Assembly: GCA_021799315.1 (NCBI GenBank)
Contig: JAJZAR010000013.1
Span: 1 to 20,978, forward strand
Direction of reading: 5' to 3'
DNA: 20,978 bases
From: Thermoplasmata archaeon
GTDB lineage: Archaea; Thermoplasmatota; Thermoplasmata; Thermoplasmatales; Thermoplasmataceae
Both the position numbers and the translations under genes were made by a program. The number at the start of each line of letters is the position of its first letter. Position 1 is the stretch's first letter. This document shows positions 5,421 through 13,369 of this stretch, piece by piece. The notes below the pieces were generated by a model. It had not been told where the DNA came from, searched no databases, and saw only the letters and a program-made list of their open reading frames with translations.

Positions 5421-5813
5421 ATGGATTCAATTGACCTGAAACATTCAAAGTCCGTTCTTATAGCATTAAGTGGTGTTGAGAAGGCTAAAAAATCAGATTT
5501 ATTCAAGATAATTAAGAGTCATCAGGTTCTTGATAATCTGCTTGAGTCTTTACAAAAAGATGGCTATTTGACTATTCTGGAATCGACAGTAGGCCCAAAG
5601 AAGTATTTCATATCTCTGACCTATAAAGGCAGAATTGTCGCTGGAAATCTCATGCATCTTGAGGAAGCTAGGATAACTGTACCCGAGGGTCTTTTAATAG
5701 AGATTGATAAGATCATAAAAAGGGACAAATCACACTCATCAGTTGACGAGTACGTAAATGAAGCCGTGAGAAAAGCCATTGAGAAGTGGAAAAAAGATCA
5801 TGCGGTGGGGTAA
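5421..5813 (+). CDS. Two-domain regulator: winged helix plus ribbon-helix-helix
   Basis: 130 residues. Residues about 8-70 look like a winged helix (VLIALSGVEKAKKSDLFKI, a recognition-like helix VLDNLLESLQKDG, and a wing ending KKYFISLTYKGRIV). Residues about 83-125 look like a ribbon-helix-helix domain: strand ARITVPEGLL, helix EIDKIIKRD, then SSVDEYVNEAVRKAIEKW. Both domains bind DNA, and RHH proteins usually bind palindromic operators as dimers. It sits behind three regularly spaced palindromes, so autoregulation is likely. The next gene starts six bases after the stop, so the two form an operon. The fusion is unusual and could bridge separate operator sites. Confidence 0.7.
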   Translation: MDSIDLKHSKSVLIALSGVEKAKKSDLFKIIKSHQVLDNLLESLQKDGYLTILESTVGPKKYFISLTYKGRIVAGNLMHLEEARITVPEGLLIEIDKIIKRDKSHSSVDEYVNEAVRKAIEKWKKDHAVG

Positions 5814-5818
5814 CGTGA

Positions 5819-6280
5819 ATGGACGAGTTTACTTCTGAAAATATTTTAAGCGCAGATAAGTTTAGTGCTCACGATTATACTAATAAAAGGACCGGAAATG
5901 TGTTTAGAGTATATTGGGAAATACCTCTTAATGGCTATAAAGGTAAACTGAGGCTTGAAGTTAACTATGTAGAGGGTATTGAGATCAGAGTATCTTTTGA
6001 GGAAGTTTATGATAAGGCCTGTCTTAGAAGATTAGAGATCCCTCTCAATGAAAACGTAGTATACAATCACAGGAATCCCCCTTCTTGTGGTAATGCTGAG
6101 AAATTCAATGGAATTCACAAACACAAATATCTTGATAGGATAAAAGATGGCTGCGCTTATGTGCCTGATGATATCGACACCAAGTCCATAGAAAGTATTG
6201 TTAGGACATTTGCTAAAGAATGCAACATACACTTGACAAGTAACCTTCCTAGTGAAATTTATCAAAAAACCCTTTTTTAA
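5819..6280 (+). CDS. DUF6978-like protein (tentative)
   Basis: 153 residues. The N-terminal half is beta-rich (VFRVYWEIPLNGYKGKLRLE, then IEIRVSFEEVYD). The second half carries an HRNPP motif (about 81-85), then HKHKYLDR (about 97-104) and CAYVPDDI. This H-R-N-P ... H-x-H-x-Y ... AY-P order reminds me of the DUF6978 family, which has no settled function; the assignment is from memory and tentative. Two close histidine motifs might form a metal or nuclease site. It is co-transcribed with the upstream regulator and ends inside a hairpin shared with the convergent DUF1828-like gene. Confidence 0.55.
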   Translation: MDEFTSENILSADKFSAHDYTNKRTGNVFRVYWEIPLNGYKGKLRLEVNYVEGIEIRVSFEEVYDKACLRRLEIPLNENVVYNHRNPPSCGNAEKFNGIHKHKYLDRIKDGCAYVPDDIDTKSIESIVRTFAKECNIHLTSNLPSEIYQKTLF

Positions 6281-6286
6281 GAAGGG
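6270..6286. terminator. Bidirectional terminator hairpin overlapping two stop codons
   Basis: CCCTTTTTTAAGAAGGG can pair as a near-perfect hairpin with a three-base loop. An A-run on the left supplies a U-run for the leftward transcript, and a T-run lies within the element for the rightward one. The stop codons of both convergent genes (6278-6280 and 6277-6279) lie inside it. Confidence 0.6.
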
Positions 6287-7104
6287 AATATTTCTAAAAG
6301 AGTATCTTTCTCAGACCAGGGGACTACTCTTACTTTTTTCAACAGACTAAATACATCCTCATTGAAAACAGGTTCCCCTTCTGATGCCATAATAGAATCG
6401 TCTACTATGGCTACTGGATAAACCTTACTACGGGATTTTTCATTTATTAAACTAACTTCTTGAACGAATTTTTCCGAATAAGTGACAGCTTCATTAACTT
6501 GAGGATAACTCAACGCTCTGCAAACAACCTGCTGGTCATCTTTTTCAGTTAAGAAGTCTATTCTTGCCTTAAGTCTTCTTCCAAGATAAAAAAGAGGGTC
6601 TTCAGTAAATCTTTTTTTATTTTCTGTTAGATAAGCAGAGACATCTTTTTTGAAAGAGGGTGGTCTGTAAGTCTTTCCAACTATAACAGCTGCTGTTAAC
6701 CTTTGAATAGCATGTATCATCCAATAGACTAGTTCTCCAACTTTATCTGCGTAATTTGTTGTAATGTAAACTTCGCCATATTTCTCTACTTCGACTCCGC
6801 AGCTTCCAGCTATGCTATGTATAAGGTATTCTTTGTTCTTGGTTGAAAATGGGTCGAGGCCAGAAGAAAGGAGACTGAGGATAGTCCTATTGTTATCACT
6901 AACCCTTATTTGGTCATCTTTAAATTCTATCTTAATTACTATTTCATCGTTCGAAAAGTCTAGAAAATTAGACTTATAATAAATAGTAGAACCATCCGAG
7001 TGCACTTCAAAAGGACAGATTTCCTTTTGTATTTTGTCTAATACTTTCTGTGTGTCAGGGTAATAAGGGGGGGTAGTCGAATTATTGTAATTAATGTTTT
7101 CCAT
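6277..7104 (-). CDS. DUF1828/DUF1829-type protein
   Basis: 275 residues from ATG 7104; an upstream TTG at 7155 is possible. Residues about 20-125 fit the DUF1828 pattern: a CPF segment, paired strands (IVIKIEFKDDQIRVSDN), TILSLLSSGLDP, then a gEvYI strand after CGVEVEKYG and a helix ending in IQRLTA. Residues about 145-255 fit DUF1829: RLKARIDFLTEKD, ALSYPQVNEA and YPVAIVDDS. The two domains often occur together in bacteria and mobile elements; function is not settled. A TATA-like CGTTTATCTA lies about 28 bp upstream of 7104. It converges on the DUF6978-like gene, which suggests a functional unit. Confidence 0.65.
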   Translation of the reverse strand: MENINYNNSTTPPYYPDTQKVLDKIQKEICPFEVHSDGSTIYYKSNFLDFSNDEIVIKIEFKDDQIRVSDNNRTILSLLSSGLDPFSTKNKEYLIHSIAGSCGVEVEKYGEVYITTNYADKVGELVYWMIHAIQRLTAAVIVGKTYRPPSFKKDVSAYLTENKKRFTEDPLFYLGRRLKARIDFLTEKDDQQVVCRALSYPQVNEAVTYSEKFVQEVSLINEKSRSKVYPVAIVDDSIMASEGEPVFNEDVFSLLKKVRVVPWSEKDTLLEIFPS

Positions 7105-7167
7105 ATAGGTATTTAATCTCCTCGTATTAGATAAACGTATTCTAAAAATTTTCAAAGTAAGTTTACC

Positions 7168-7332
7168 TTACAAATCTCCCATGGTCTCTTCCAATTTTTC
7201 CATTGCTTTGTCCTCGATCTCAGATGCAATTTTCACTGCCTCATCCAGGGATTTAGCCCTCTTTATTTTCCTCGCAAGCCTAAGGCTTGTTTTTATGTAT
7301 CCGTTCATGAATTCCAGATCAAATTTATTCAT
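7168..7332 (-). CDS. Small helical protein (54 residues)
   Basis: ATG 7332 overlaps the stop of the upstream gene (ATGA), so translation is probably coupled. The product is helical: FDLEFMNGYIKTSLRLARKI, then KRAKSLDEAVKIASEIEDKA and MEKLEETMGDL. It has alternating charges and could be a coiled coil or dimeric helical bundle. No family is recognised. The pair with 7329-7532 looks like a two-gene operon of small interacting proteins. Confidence 0.55.
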   Translation of the reverse strand: MNKFDLEFMNGYIKTSLRLARKIKRAKSLDEAVKIASEIEDKAMEKLEETMGDL

Positions 7333-7532
7333 AACAGTATCGACTCTTCCGTTTTTTTGAACAACTCCCTTATGTTGCTTATGAAATCTTCATAATCACT
7401 GCTCTGTCTAGCTGCATCCTCAATCAGTTCCCTGTCATGATCGGCACGGTCATTCCAACCTGCCCTGTATCCGTCTTTTCTCAGAGCCTTTTCACGCTCT
7501 GTCATTATATCCAATGTTTTCTGTTCTCTCAT
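7329..7532 (-). CDS. Small charged protein upstream of helical partner
   Basis: The frame stays open to 7643, but that upstream part is Phe-rich and poorly coding-like. ATG 7532 (67 residues) and ATG 7505 (58 residues) are the likely starts; neither has a strong ribosome site. The core EREKALRKDGYRAGWNDRAD is followed by acidic helices (RELIEDAARQSSDYEDFISN, RELFKKTEESI). A GYRAGWND stretch like this occurs in small phage-type proteins, without known function. It overlaps the next gene by ATGA. Confidence 0.5.
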   Translation of the reverse strand: MREQKTLDIMTEREKALRKDGYRAGWNDRADHDRELIEDAARQSSDYEDFISNIRELFKKTEESILL

Positions 7533-7664
7533 CAAATTTGTGAAATTAGTATGCCGCATATGTTTTGCGTATGCCCTGAAAAATGAGAAAAAAGAGAGTT
7601 TAAGGAAACTTAGGTATACCCGTATACTATTGCTCCTAGACACATTGTTTCATGCTTTCACGCA

Positions 7665-7763
7665 TCATACCTTGGCAATAGTGTAATCCTTGTTCCCCTT
7701 CGGTCTTGCAAGGGCCCAGTAGAAGAAAGTACCGGATTCGAATATTGTTACAGGTATCTGCAT
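7665..7763 (-). CDS. Possible 32-residue small ORF
   Basis: ATG 7763 to TGA 7665. The product begins MQIPVTIFESGTFFYWALAR and ends PKGNKDYTIAKV. It is small but its composition looks coding-like, and the frame stays open well upstream of the ATG without a better start. It could be a fragment of a longer lost gene. The remaining stretch to 7989 shows nothing further that I can support. Confidence 0.25.
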   Translation of the reverse strand: MQIPVTIFESGTFFYWALARPKGNKDYTIAKV

Positions 7764-7989
7764 TATGCTCAATTTTGTGCAAGTTCCGAAAGGAATCCTT
7801 AACCGTAAACAACTTTCAGGACGATATGATAAACTGAAAAGTTGATGAGAAGAGCTACTATTGAGTACCTGTTATTATCCAAGAAAATAAAATAAGGACA
7901 GGTAGTATTGAAGTTTTTTGATGCCAAGATGATAGAAACCGCTTATTCAAAAAATTAATGAAGTTCAGGAAAAACTTTATTGAGATAAA

Positions 7990-8436
7990 TTACAGAATTT
8001 CTGTACCTTTCCTTGCCATAAGTTGAAAAAGGTTTAAAAGGTCATCTAGGGTATCAACCATAGTATAACCCTGGCTTAGATGTTTGCCTATAGAACTATA
8101 GACTTCTTCGTCTGTTAAAAACTGGCCATCGTTCCAAGCCCATATTGATTCAGGAATAAACTTGATAAAGTGTTCATATTCTTCTCCGAATCGGGCTTTC
8201 TGTAGCTTTGCGCTATTTCTGATTCCCTCTTCCACTATTGCACAACCTACTACCGTGTTACTTTTGTGAAAGAATACCAATGAGCCTGCCTCAAGCTCAC
8301 CAAGCCCCTGAGGACCCCTCATAAGATAACCACCTCTTCTGTATATTTTTAATTCGTTTCCAAGCCAATCCCTTAACATATTTGGATTACTGAATTCTTT
8401 TTCCATATGGGGGAAGAATACTGCCTTTAGAACCAT
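7990..8436 (-). CDS. PUA/EVE-like domain protein
   Basis: 148 residues. The segment LEAGSLVFFHKSNTVVGCAI (about 48-67) resembles the core strands of the PUA-like superfamily (EVE, ASCH and related folds), in which a barrel recognises modified bases or RNA. An aromatic patch (IPESIWAWNDG, about 93-103) could line a binding pocket. A C-terminal helical part (VDTLDDLLNLFQLMARKG) completes it. Such domains are frequent readers of modified DNA in restriction and defence systems. ATG 8436 has a TATA-like TTAAATAATA about 26 bp upstream, which fits a leaderless transcript. Fold assignment is moderate; function is inferred. Confidence 0.5.
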   Translation of the reverse strand: MVLKAVFFPHMEKEFSNPNMLRDWLGNELKIYRRGGYLMRGPQGLGELEAGSLVFFHKSNTVVGCAIVEEGIRNSAKLQKARFGEEYEHFIKFIPESIWAWNDGQFLTDEEVYSSIGKHLSQGYTMVDTLDDLLNLFQLMARKGTEIL

Positions 8437-8522
8437 GTTAACCTTAATACCGGGTATTATTTAAGTAATTTCGAAGTTAAAGGCCTATGTATCATTCTAT
8501 TGGTAAGAGCCACTGCTACTAT

Positions 8523-9230
8523 TCAATTTCCCCTAAACCATATGACAGCAAGCTGCATTATCAGATTAGCGCTAATTTTGGCCTCAGATATTGATGAAGA
8601 AATATTCTTGAAGTGAGCCCCGGGAATTCTAAGCTTATTAATGCCTTGGGCCTTATTTAGAGCACCGGAAGGAAATAAGCCTTTAACTTTCTCTAAGTTT
8701 AAAAGCCCACCAAATGTCTTATCCTCAAAATCTTCATCCCATATTCCTTCTTTTTGAGCTTTCAGGATTATCATTCCCTCGAGGATGTATGTTGAAAGTG
8801 CTAATGCCGAATGACTCATTCCTTTCATTATAGAAACAGATAACTCCTTCATTGCTGCGAGTATTTCTTTGCCACCATCCTCTTGTGTAAGAAATTTTTC
8901 AATGTCTGAAGGTATAGAAAACTCCATCTCTTCATCGAGAAACATTTGTCTCAAAACTATGGTCTTTTCCCCCTTTTCAAAAATTCTGTCACTGAAGGCC
9001 CCTCTCCATTCCACTCCACTTGTATCGACATACCTTACACTGAAATCGTACTTGTCTCCATTCCAGCCAGTGTCTAAATTATCCCAGCAATAAACCCCAT
9101 CTTTAGTTATGCCATTCCAGTACCTGGCGGAATCACCCCAAGAATCCCTGTTATATGCAACTATCTGTGCTCCTTCGGTTAACTCGCCTTCGGGTAGGAT
9201 TACCTTAATACAATAACTTGCTGTTCCCAT
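8523..9230 (-). CDS. Beta-sandwich plus DUF4145/HEPN-like protein (putative)
   Basis: 235 residues. Residues 1-95 look like a beta-sandwich (VILPEGELTEGAQIVAYNRD, WNGITKDGVYCWDNL, KYDFSVRYVDTSG). Residues about 130-235 are helical, with ALALSTYILEGMIILKAQKE, then LLNLEKVKGLFPSGAL, INKLRIPGAHF and a final helix. The second part resembles DUF4145-type HEPN-related domains, often fused to sensor or effector modules in defence genes, though the classic R-x4-6-H is not evident. ATG 9230 has GGAGAG close upstream and a TATA-like TTAATAAATA at about 9256-9265. It lies between the PUA-like gene and the nuclease-like gene on the same strand, each with its own promoter. Confidence 0.5.
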   Translation of the reverse strand: MGTASYCIKVILPEGELTEGAQIVAYNRDSWGDSARYWNGITKDGVYCWDNLDTGWNGDKYDFSVRYVDTSGVEWRGAFSDRIFEKGEKTIVLRQMFLDEEMEFSIPSDIEKFLTQEDGGKEILAAMKELSVSIMKGMSHSALALSTYILEGMIILKAQKEGIWDEDFEDKTFGGLLNLEKVKGLFPSGALNKAQGINKLRIPGAHFKNISSSISEAKISANLIMQLAVIWFRGN

Positions 9231-9336
9231 TTCTCTCCAAAGACTGAACCAATAGTTATTTATTAACTAACTGGGTCAATGAATTTATTGAAAGTTTACT
9301 GAATCTGCTGTAAAAGATAAAATACCTCGTTAAATT

Positions 9337-10728
9337 CTAATCCTCGTCCAATATTTCTGACATAGCTCCCTTAATTTTGCTCTCGCAATAGTTATTGAAT
9401 CCATTCTCATCATAAACAGCAATCGTGTTGTTGTCTCCTTTCATAAGCATTGATGTTATCCCAAGCTTAAACAGTTCCCGTATTCTGTCTTCTATATCCT
9501 GAATGCCGAGGCCGACAGACTCGAAGTAATCAAAGAGTGTTGTGGGGACATATCTATTATGCGCCCTGATGATAACCCAGGCAGCATAGTTTTTTAATTT
9601 TTTCTCCAGCGATGATCGAGGCCAGTCAGCGAGATCGATTTGCCGAAGCAATCCGCGGAATGGGACTGTGTATATCGTTCCAAAAAATTCTCCTCTTGAA
9701 GTGAAATCAGGGGATTCATTTCCAAGACCTTCAGCGGTCAATGCAGAAAAAACCTGCTTCGACTTGTCTTTGAATAAAGCTGATCCAGCAGTTATTTCTG
9801 ATGCATATATGATCTCAGAATCAATGTTGAACTCCTCAATGAGTCCTCTAAGGATACCACTGTTTTGCGTAGAAACAGTCAGATAAGGATCCAATCCATT
9901 CAATTGAGATGAATCAGTGAACCTCCCGGAATATCCTAAAAGAGAAATTATAGTGGTGCTCTTTCCAAACTTTTCAATGATACGTAGTAGTTTCTCTCCG
10001 CGATTTTGTATTCTTTCATCCACAATCGTTTTGGCCAGATCTTCTGCTCCCTGGCTTAGGGAATAAATTGACTGCTTACCGGACTCGTAACTTTTCCCAA
10101 CCCTAGCCTCAAATATAAGATGTCTGGCGCTTAGATACAAAAGCTCCTTGGGGAGGTCAATCGATCTGTTAAACTTTGTCCCTAAAGGACCAAGTGAATA
10201 GTTTCCAACATGAACTCCACCCAAGCTACATCTGAAAATTATCTCTTTTGCGCTCTCTACGTCAAGTTCCTGGTCTTTTATCTCTTCAGAAAAATTATCA
10301 AGGAGTAGAGTTTTGGGAAATATTGTCCCATCGCTTTTATATTTGGAATTATTAAACCACTGCATCTTATTCAGGTTAGTATATTCTCGAATTTTTTTCT
10401 CAAAAGTAACGTCGTTGTCAGGTAGAGGTATTACATCCACAATTTTCCCCTTAATGTCTATGGATTTTCCAAGCGAAAGCGTATCAGGATGATCTGTCAC
10501 TATTAATCTCAATTGGAAGCTTGAAGTTCTGGCAAGTTTGGAAGCATCGTGCTGAAAATCACTGGACAGTTCTACTTCGATTCCAATGTCTGGCTCATTT
10601 CTGTTTTTAGAATAACCTACTACATCTATTCTCTCATTGGTCCCCAGAGTAAACTCAGTGTCGGGAACAACATAGTAATAATTCAGTATATCGACGCATT
10701 GCTGTTTGATTTGCTCGTGCCTTTCCAT
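9337..10728 (-). CDS. PD-(D/E)XK-like protein with C-terminal winged helix
   Basis: 463 residues from ATG 10728; ATG 10746 is an in-frame alternative. Numbering from 10746, an N-terminal nuclease-like core is seen: a helix with HEQIKQQCVDIL, then ERIDVVGYS with Asp41, IGIEVELS with Glu57/Glu59, and a helix with DASKLAR that may hold a migrated lysine. A long central alpha/beta part (about 150-380) is not recognised; it includes TTIISLLGYSGR and the phrase LTAEGLGNES. Residues about 395-455 look like a winged helix (RAHNRYVPTTLFDYFESVGL, IEDRIRELFKLGITSMLM, NTIAVYDENGF). A role in cleaving foreign DNA is inference. Confidence 0.55.
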   Translation of the reverse strand: MERHEQIKQQCVDILNYYYVVPDTEFTLGTNERIDVVGYSKNRNEPDIGIEVELSSDFQHDASKLARTSSFQLRLIVTDHPDTLSLGKSIDIKGKIVDVIPLPDNDVTFEKKIREYTNLNKMQWFNNSKYKSDGTIFPKTLLLDNFSEEIKDQELDVESAKEIIFRCSLGGVHVGNYSLGPLGTKFNRSIDLPKELLYLSARHLIFEARVGKSYESGKQSIYSLSQGAEDLAKTIVDERIQNRGEKLLRIIEKFGKSTTIISLLGYSGRFTDSSQLNGLDPYLTVSTQNSGILRGLIEEFNIDSEIIYASEITAGSALFKDKSKQVFSALTAEGLGNESPDFTSRGEFFGTIYTVPFRGLLRQIDLADWPRSSLEKKLKNYAAWVIIRAHNRYVPTTLFDYFESVGLGIQDIEDRIRELFKLGITSMLMKGDNNTIAVYDENGFNNYCESKIKGAMSEILDED

Positions 10729-10781
10729 ACTACTGTAAAGATACAAATGGTAAAAGATTTACGCGGGAAACAGCGAAAGCT

Positions 10782-10913
10782 TTAATCCAAATTAAAAATG
10801 AAGTTTCCGTCATCAAGAAGTGCTATATCCTCCATAATCCGTTCGGAACAGAAACGTGAAATCCTACGGTTGTCGCGAGAGACGCCACTAAATATTGGCA
10901 GTTTTGAACACAT
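10782..10913 (-). CDS. Possible small ORF upstream of nuclease-like gene
   Basis: ATG 10913 opens a 43-residue frame ending ERIMEDIALLDDGNFIFNLD. A TATA-like CTTAAATTTT lies about 28 bp upstream, so the start has promoter support, and the ORF would precede the nuclease-like gene by about 50 bp on the same strand. The frame is open further upstream, but that part overlaps the rightward gene 11061-11267 and looks noncoding. No family recognised. Confidence 0.3.
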   Translation of the reverse strand: MCSKLPIFSGVSRDNRRISRFCSERIMEDIALLDDGNFIFNLD

Positions 10914-11060
10914 GCTCAGAGTCTGGCCATCAGACAAAAATTTAAGTATTTGAAACACGATTGTTGCGGAGGGCTCAAACCCATGAGAAGAAATACATTC
11001 GTCAGCACCAAGGTTTGGAGAAGAAATCCGAAAAAAATAAATTATTACGATAGGATTTAT

Positions 11061-11267
11061 ATGGACCCAAAAGTAAGAAAATTGAATGGCATAATAGATG
11101 GTCAAATATGTGAATTAAGGTTTACCTTTAGCAATAGTAACTCTATTCAGGATAGACTGCGCATTACAAGTGGGGGCGAAATTGTGATAAGGAAAAATCC
11201 TGCACTTATGATTGAAATCGAAAACGCGGACAAGACAAATACCTCTGTTACTATCGAACTTATGTAG
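11061..11267 (+). CDS. Hypothetical beta-rich protein, first of two-gene unit
   Basis: 68 residues from ATG 11061; an in-frame ATG at 10950 exists, but a TATA-like AAATAAATTA about 26 bp ahead of 11061 and an AGGA close upstream favour the shorter form. The sequence alternates strands (KLNGIIDGQICELRFTFSNS, RLRITSGGEIVIRKN, ALMIEIENADKTNTSVTIEL), suggesting a small beta-sandwich. No family recognised. It is followed after 23 bp by the gene with a hydrophobic C-terminus, probably in one transcript, so it may be its partner or immunity-like companion; that is inference. Confidence 0.55.
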   Translation: MDPKVRKLNGIIDGQICELRFTFSNSNSIQDRLRITSGGEIVIRKNPALMIEIENADKTNTSVTIELM

Positions 11268-11290
11268 AAGCTCAGTTTGATTCAATAGCT

Positions 11291-11713
11291 ATGCTTATAT
11301 ATTTAGTAGTTTATCCATCACACATGGTAGACGGATATCAAGTAAGTCGTTATTTTAGTAAGAAAGGCATCGAATGGGCATCTATCTCAGGGAGCGTAGA
11401 TAACCATCTCAGAGTTATGCAAAGAGAGGGGATTAAAGCAGATTTTCAAAATGATCCAGAATTCTCTGTTGTCTGTGATTACCTGAAACAGGTTGGAGAA
11501 CTCCAGCTTCGATCAACGATAGGCAAATCTCTCGAAGGAATAGTTGGTAGCACATTTGGCATCCCTTTGGTGGGTACTTTGGATATTGCAATTGGAGCTG
11601 CCGTGGAAGCTTGCGGTGATACACCTTTGGGAGATAAATTGATTGGCGTTGGGACTGTGGCTGCGGTAGTAGCTCTTGGAGCGATATTAATAGGAAGTCT
11701 CTTCGCTGAGTGA
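11291..11713 (+). CDS. Protein with Gly-rich hydrophobic C-terminus, possible membrane effector
   Basis: 140 residues. The N-terminal 70 residues are soluble (YPSHMVDGYQVSRYFSKKGI, NHLRVMQREGIKADF). From about residue 78 the protein becomes glycine-rich and hydrophobic: KSLEGIVGSTFGIPLVGTLD, then IAIGAAVEACGDTPLGDKLI, ending in a membrane helix GTVAAVVALGAILIGSLFAE. Such Gly-rich amphipathic tails occur in pore-forming or membrane-active small proteins, but also in ordinary membrane anchors. It is encoded just after a small beta-rich gene, and defence-like genes lie to the left. No family recognised. Confidence 0.6.
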   Translation: MLIYLVVYPSHMVDGYQVSRYFSKKGIEWASISGSVDNHLRVMQREGIKADFQNDPEFSVVCDYLKQVGELQLRSTIGKSLEGIVGSTFGIPLVGTLDIAIGAAVEACGDTPLGDKLIGVGTVAAVVALGAILIGSLFAE

Positions 11714-12228
11714 ATATAAAGATAGATCAGGTGCCAAGTTCAGAGTGACCGGGGGGTTCTATATCTGGCTGTAACAATAAGAGTATGGTGCGTTTCCATT
11801 CAATTAACAGGACGATGACGGTGCACATTCAAGTTCATTGGGTCGGCGGTCATAGTCACACATAAAGCTTTATTCCATTATCTTCATCACTCTTCTACTG
11901 TCCTGGAATATTCTTTCTGTCGTAATGCCCTTCATAGGAACTTTACTTGTGACTAAAAGCTATAAATTGCAGAAAAGAACAGATGCATATTCAACAACAG
12001 AAAGCAAGAAAAATAATTTAAAAATGTTAAAAAATCAGATACCAATTGAGGTTCTCTAACCTCCATTTCAAGGAAGACGCACATATTAAAGTGGAATTCT
12101 GAAACGCAAAACCCAGGCATTATATAATTTCCTGGGTAGCGATACCCTAGGCTATCATGCGAAATTCCCATGCAATCGCACCGTGATTGTTTTTAAGGTG
12201 TATACAACAATGTTCAGAAACAAGAACA
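11714..12228. other. Intergenic stretch without a supported gene
   Basis: About 515 bp. Frames here are short and composition is AT-rich. On the minus strand a 21-residue ORF (11870-11935) has a TATA-like TATAAATTGC about 29 bp upstream, and on the plus strand a short frame near 11790-11866 ends VHWVGGHSHT. Either might be a remnant of a lost gene, but neither is long enough to call. Confidence 0.4.
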
Positions 12229-12924
12229 GTGCCCATAAACCGCTCATTTATGGTAATTGGTCCGAAAACATACGGGAACAGGAACTGCATGGGATTCAGC
12301 TACGAGAATTACAATGAAAACAGTGACATAAAATTCAGGTGGAAAGGCTACAGCGGCATGGTCAATATCAACTACTCAACCAACACGGATCCTGAAGGAA
12401 TCGGATACGACCACATGGAAACAGGTTTTTCACCATATTCCGCAATCGGATTCCCAAAATTGACATGCAGGATCGACTATGATGGGAAGGGATACCATTC
12501 CTATATGGGGTGGATACAGACCGTAAGATTCAATCCCGGATCATCTAATAACGACATGGCAGTAAACTCTGAACCAATGTTCGTTTACCATATACCCATG
12601 ATGCTGGATGCAGACACTCCCTTCTGTGTTTATGGCATCGATCCGGCACTGTTTGAAGCACCGGCATCCAATCTTGACGGCATACAGTGGATTGCACACA
12701 CATACCTGTCGGCATCAAAGAACCTGATTGTATCAAGGGAGGTATGCATGATTCTGGGCATACAGTGGGGATATTCAATAAGCAGAGACACAATAGTTCA
12801 TGCAGAGATGAAAACATTAAAGCTTGAGGGGGAAATGTTCCTCAATGACATGGCAATCCTTCACAGGGATTATCCAACATGGAGGTTCAGAACATGTTCA
12901 GAGAAAGAGGGTTTCTATGAATAA
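12229..12924 (+). CDS. Hypothetical beta-rich protein
   Basis: 231 residues from GTG 12229, with a TATA-like GTGTATACAAC about 26 bp upstream. ATG 12250 or TTG 12187 are in-frame alternatives, and an ATG at 12210 opens a different frame. The protein is rich in aromatic residues and beta strands (DIKFRWKGYSGMVNINYSTN, LTCRIDYDGKGYHSYMGW, MFVYHIPMMLDADTPFCVYG), suggesting a beta-barrel or lipocalin-like fold. I do not recognise it. The third-position composition resembles the neighbours to 14305 more than the AT-rich flanks. Its last bases overlap the start of the next gene, so the two are coupled. Confidence 0.6.
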   Translation: MPINRSFMVIGPKTYGNRNCMGFSYENYNENSDIKFRWKGYSGMVNINYSTNTDPEGIGYDHMETGFSPYSAIGFPKLTCRIDYDGKGYHSYMGWIQTVRFNPGSSNNDMAVNSEPMFVYHIPMMLDADTPFCVYGIDPALFEAPASNLDGIQWIAHTYLSASKNLIVSREVCMILGIQWGYSISRDTIVHAEMKTLKLEGEMFLNDMAILHRDYPTWRFRTCSEKEGFYE

Positions 12925-13345
12925 GGCTGATCCAAATGACAGAATATGGACAATAGGGCACAATATGGCCCTGTTCACTGCGGCTCTTGATCTTACCATG
13001 GACGGGATCATTGTTAGAATGGACTATTTCCTTGGAGATAAGGCTATAATAAGGATACCCGGTGAAATATGCACCATGGTACTTGTGAAATGGGTCCCTG
13101 AATCCGGATCTTTTCCCATATCCATGGACGAGGCTGCAAACCTTGCGGCTTTTAGTTTCGTTTTCCTATGCGAGGGCATGAATCCGGAGTACTTTCATAA
13201 ATTCCAGATTCCAACCTCCGCAATACCGGAGAAGTGCCAGAAAAACATTACGGATGAGAATGTATACATAAAGGTTGAACCAGAAATATTCCTGCAGTTC
13301 AGGGTGGACAGGTTTTCATGCCCTATAAACACTGAGAGAAACTGA
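12917..13345 (+). CDS. Hypothetical protein coupled to upstream gene
   Basis: 142 residues from ATG 12917, which overlaps the previous stop (ATGAATAA) and has GAGGG six bases upstream. The N-terminal half is beta-rich (IIVRMDYFLGDKAIIRIPGE, ICTMVLVKWVPESG), followed by a helix (DEAANLAAFSFVFLCEGM) and another strand region (ENVYIKVEPEIFLQFRVDRF). No motif recognised. Its overlap with 12229-12924 suggests that the two products act together, perhaps as a complex. It converges with 13370-14305. Confidence 0.62.
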   Translation: MNKADPNDRIWTIGHNMALFTAALDLTMDGIIVRMDYFLGDKAIIRIPGEICTMVLVKWVPESGSFPISMDEAANLAAFSFVFLCEGMNPEYFHKFQIPTSAIPEKCQKNITDENVYIKVEPEIFLQFRVDRFSCPINTERN

Positions 13346-13369
13346 TTCTTTTCCCATGTTATAAAACAA

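Noticed and set aside
11790..11866. Short plus-strand frame ending VHWVGGHSHT, reminiscent of a recombinase tail
   Set aside because: It has about 25 codons with no supporting motif around it; chance similarity cannot be excluded.
11953..12171. 72-residue minus-strand frame
   Set aside because: It is rich in Phe and Cys and lacks a promoter, ribosome site or recognisable domain; likely noncoding.
12210..12317. ATG 12210 frame overlapping the start of the 12229 gene
   Set aside because: It ends after 35 codons. It could mark a frameshift in the gene's beginning, but the longer frame continues well and nothing decides the point.
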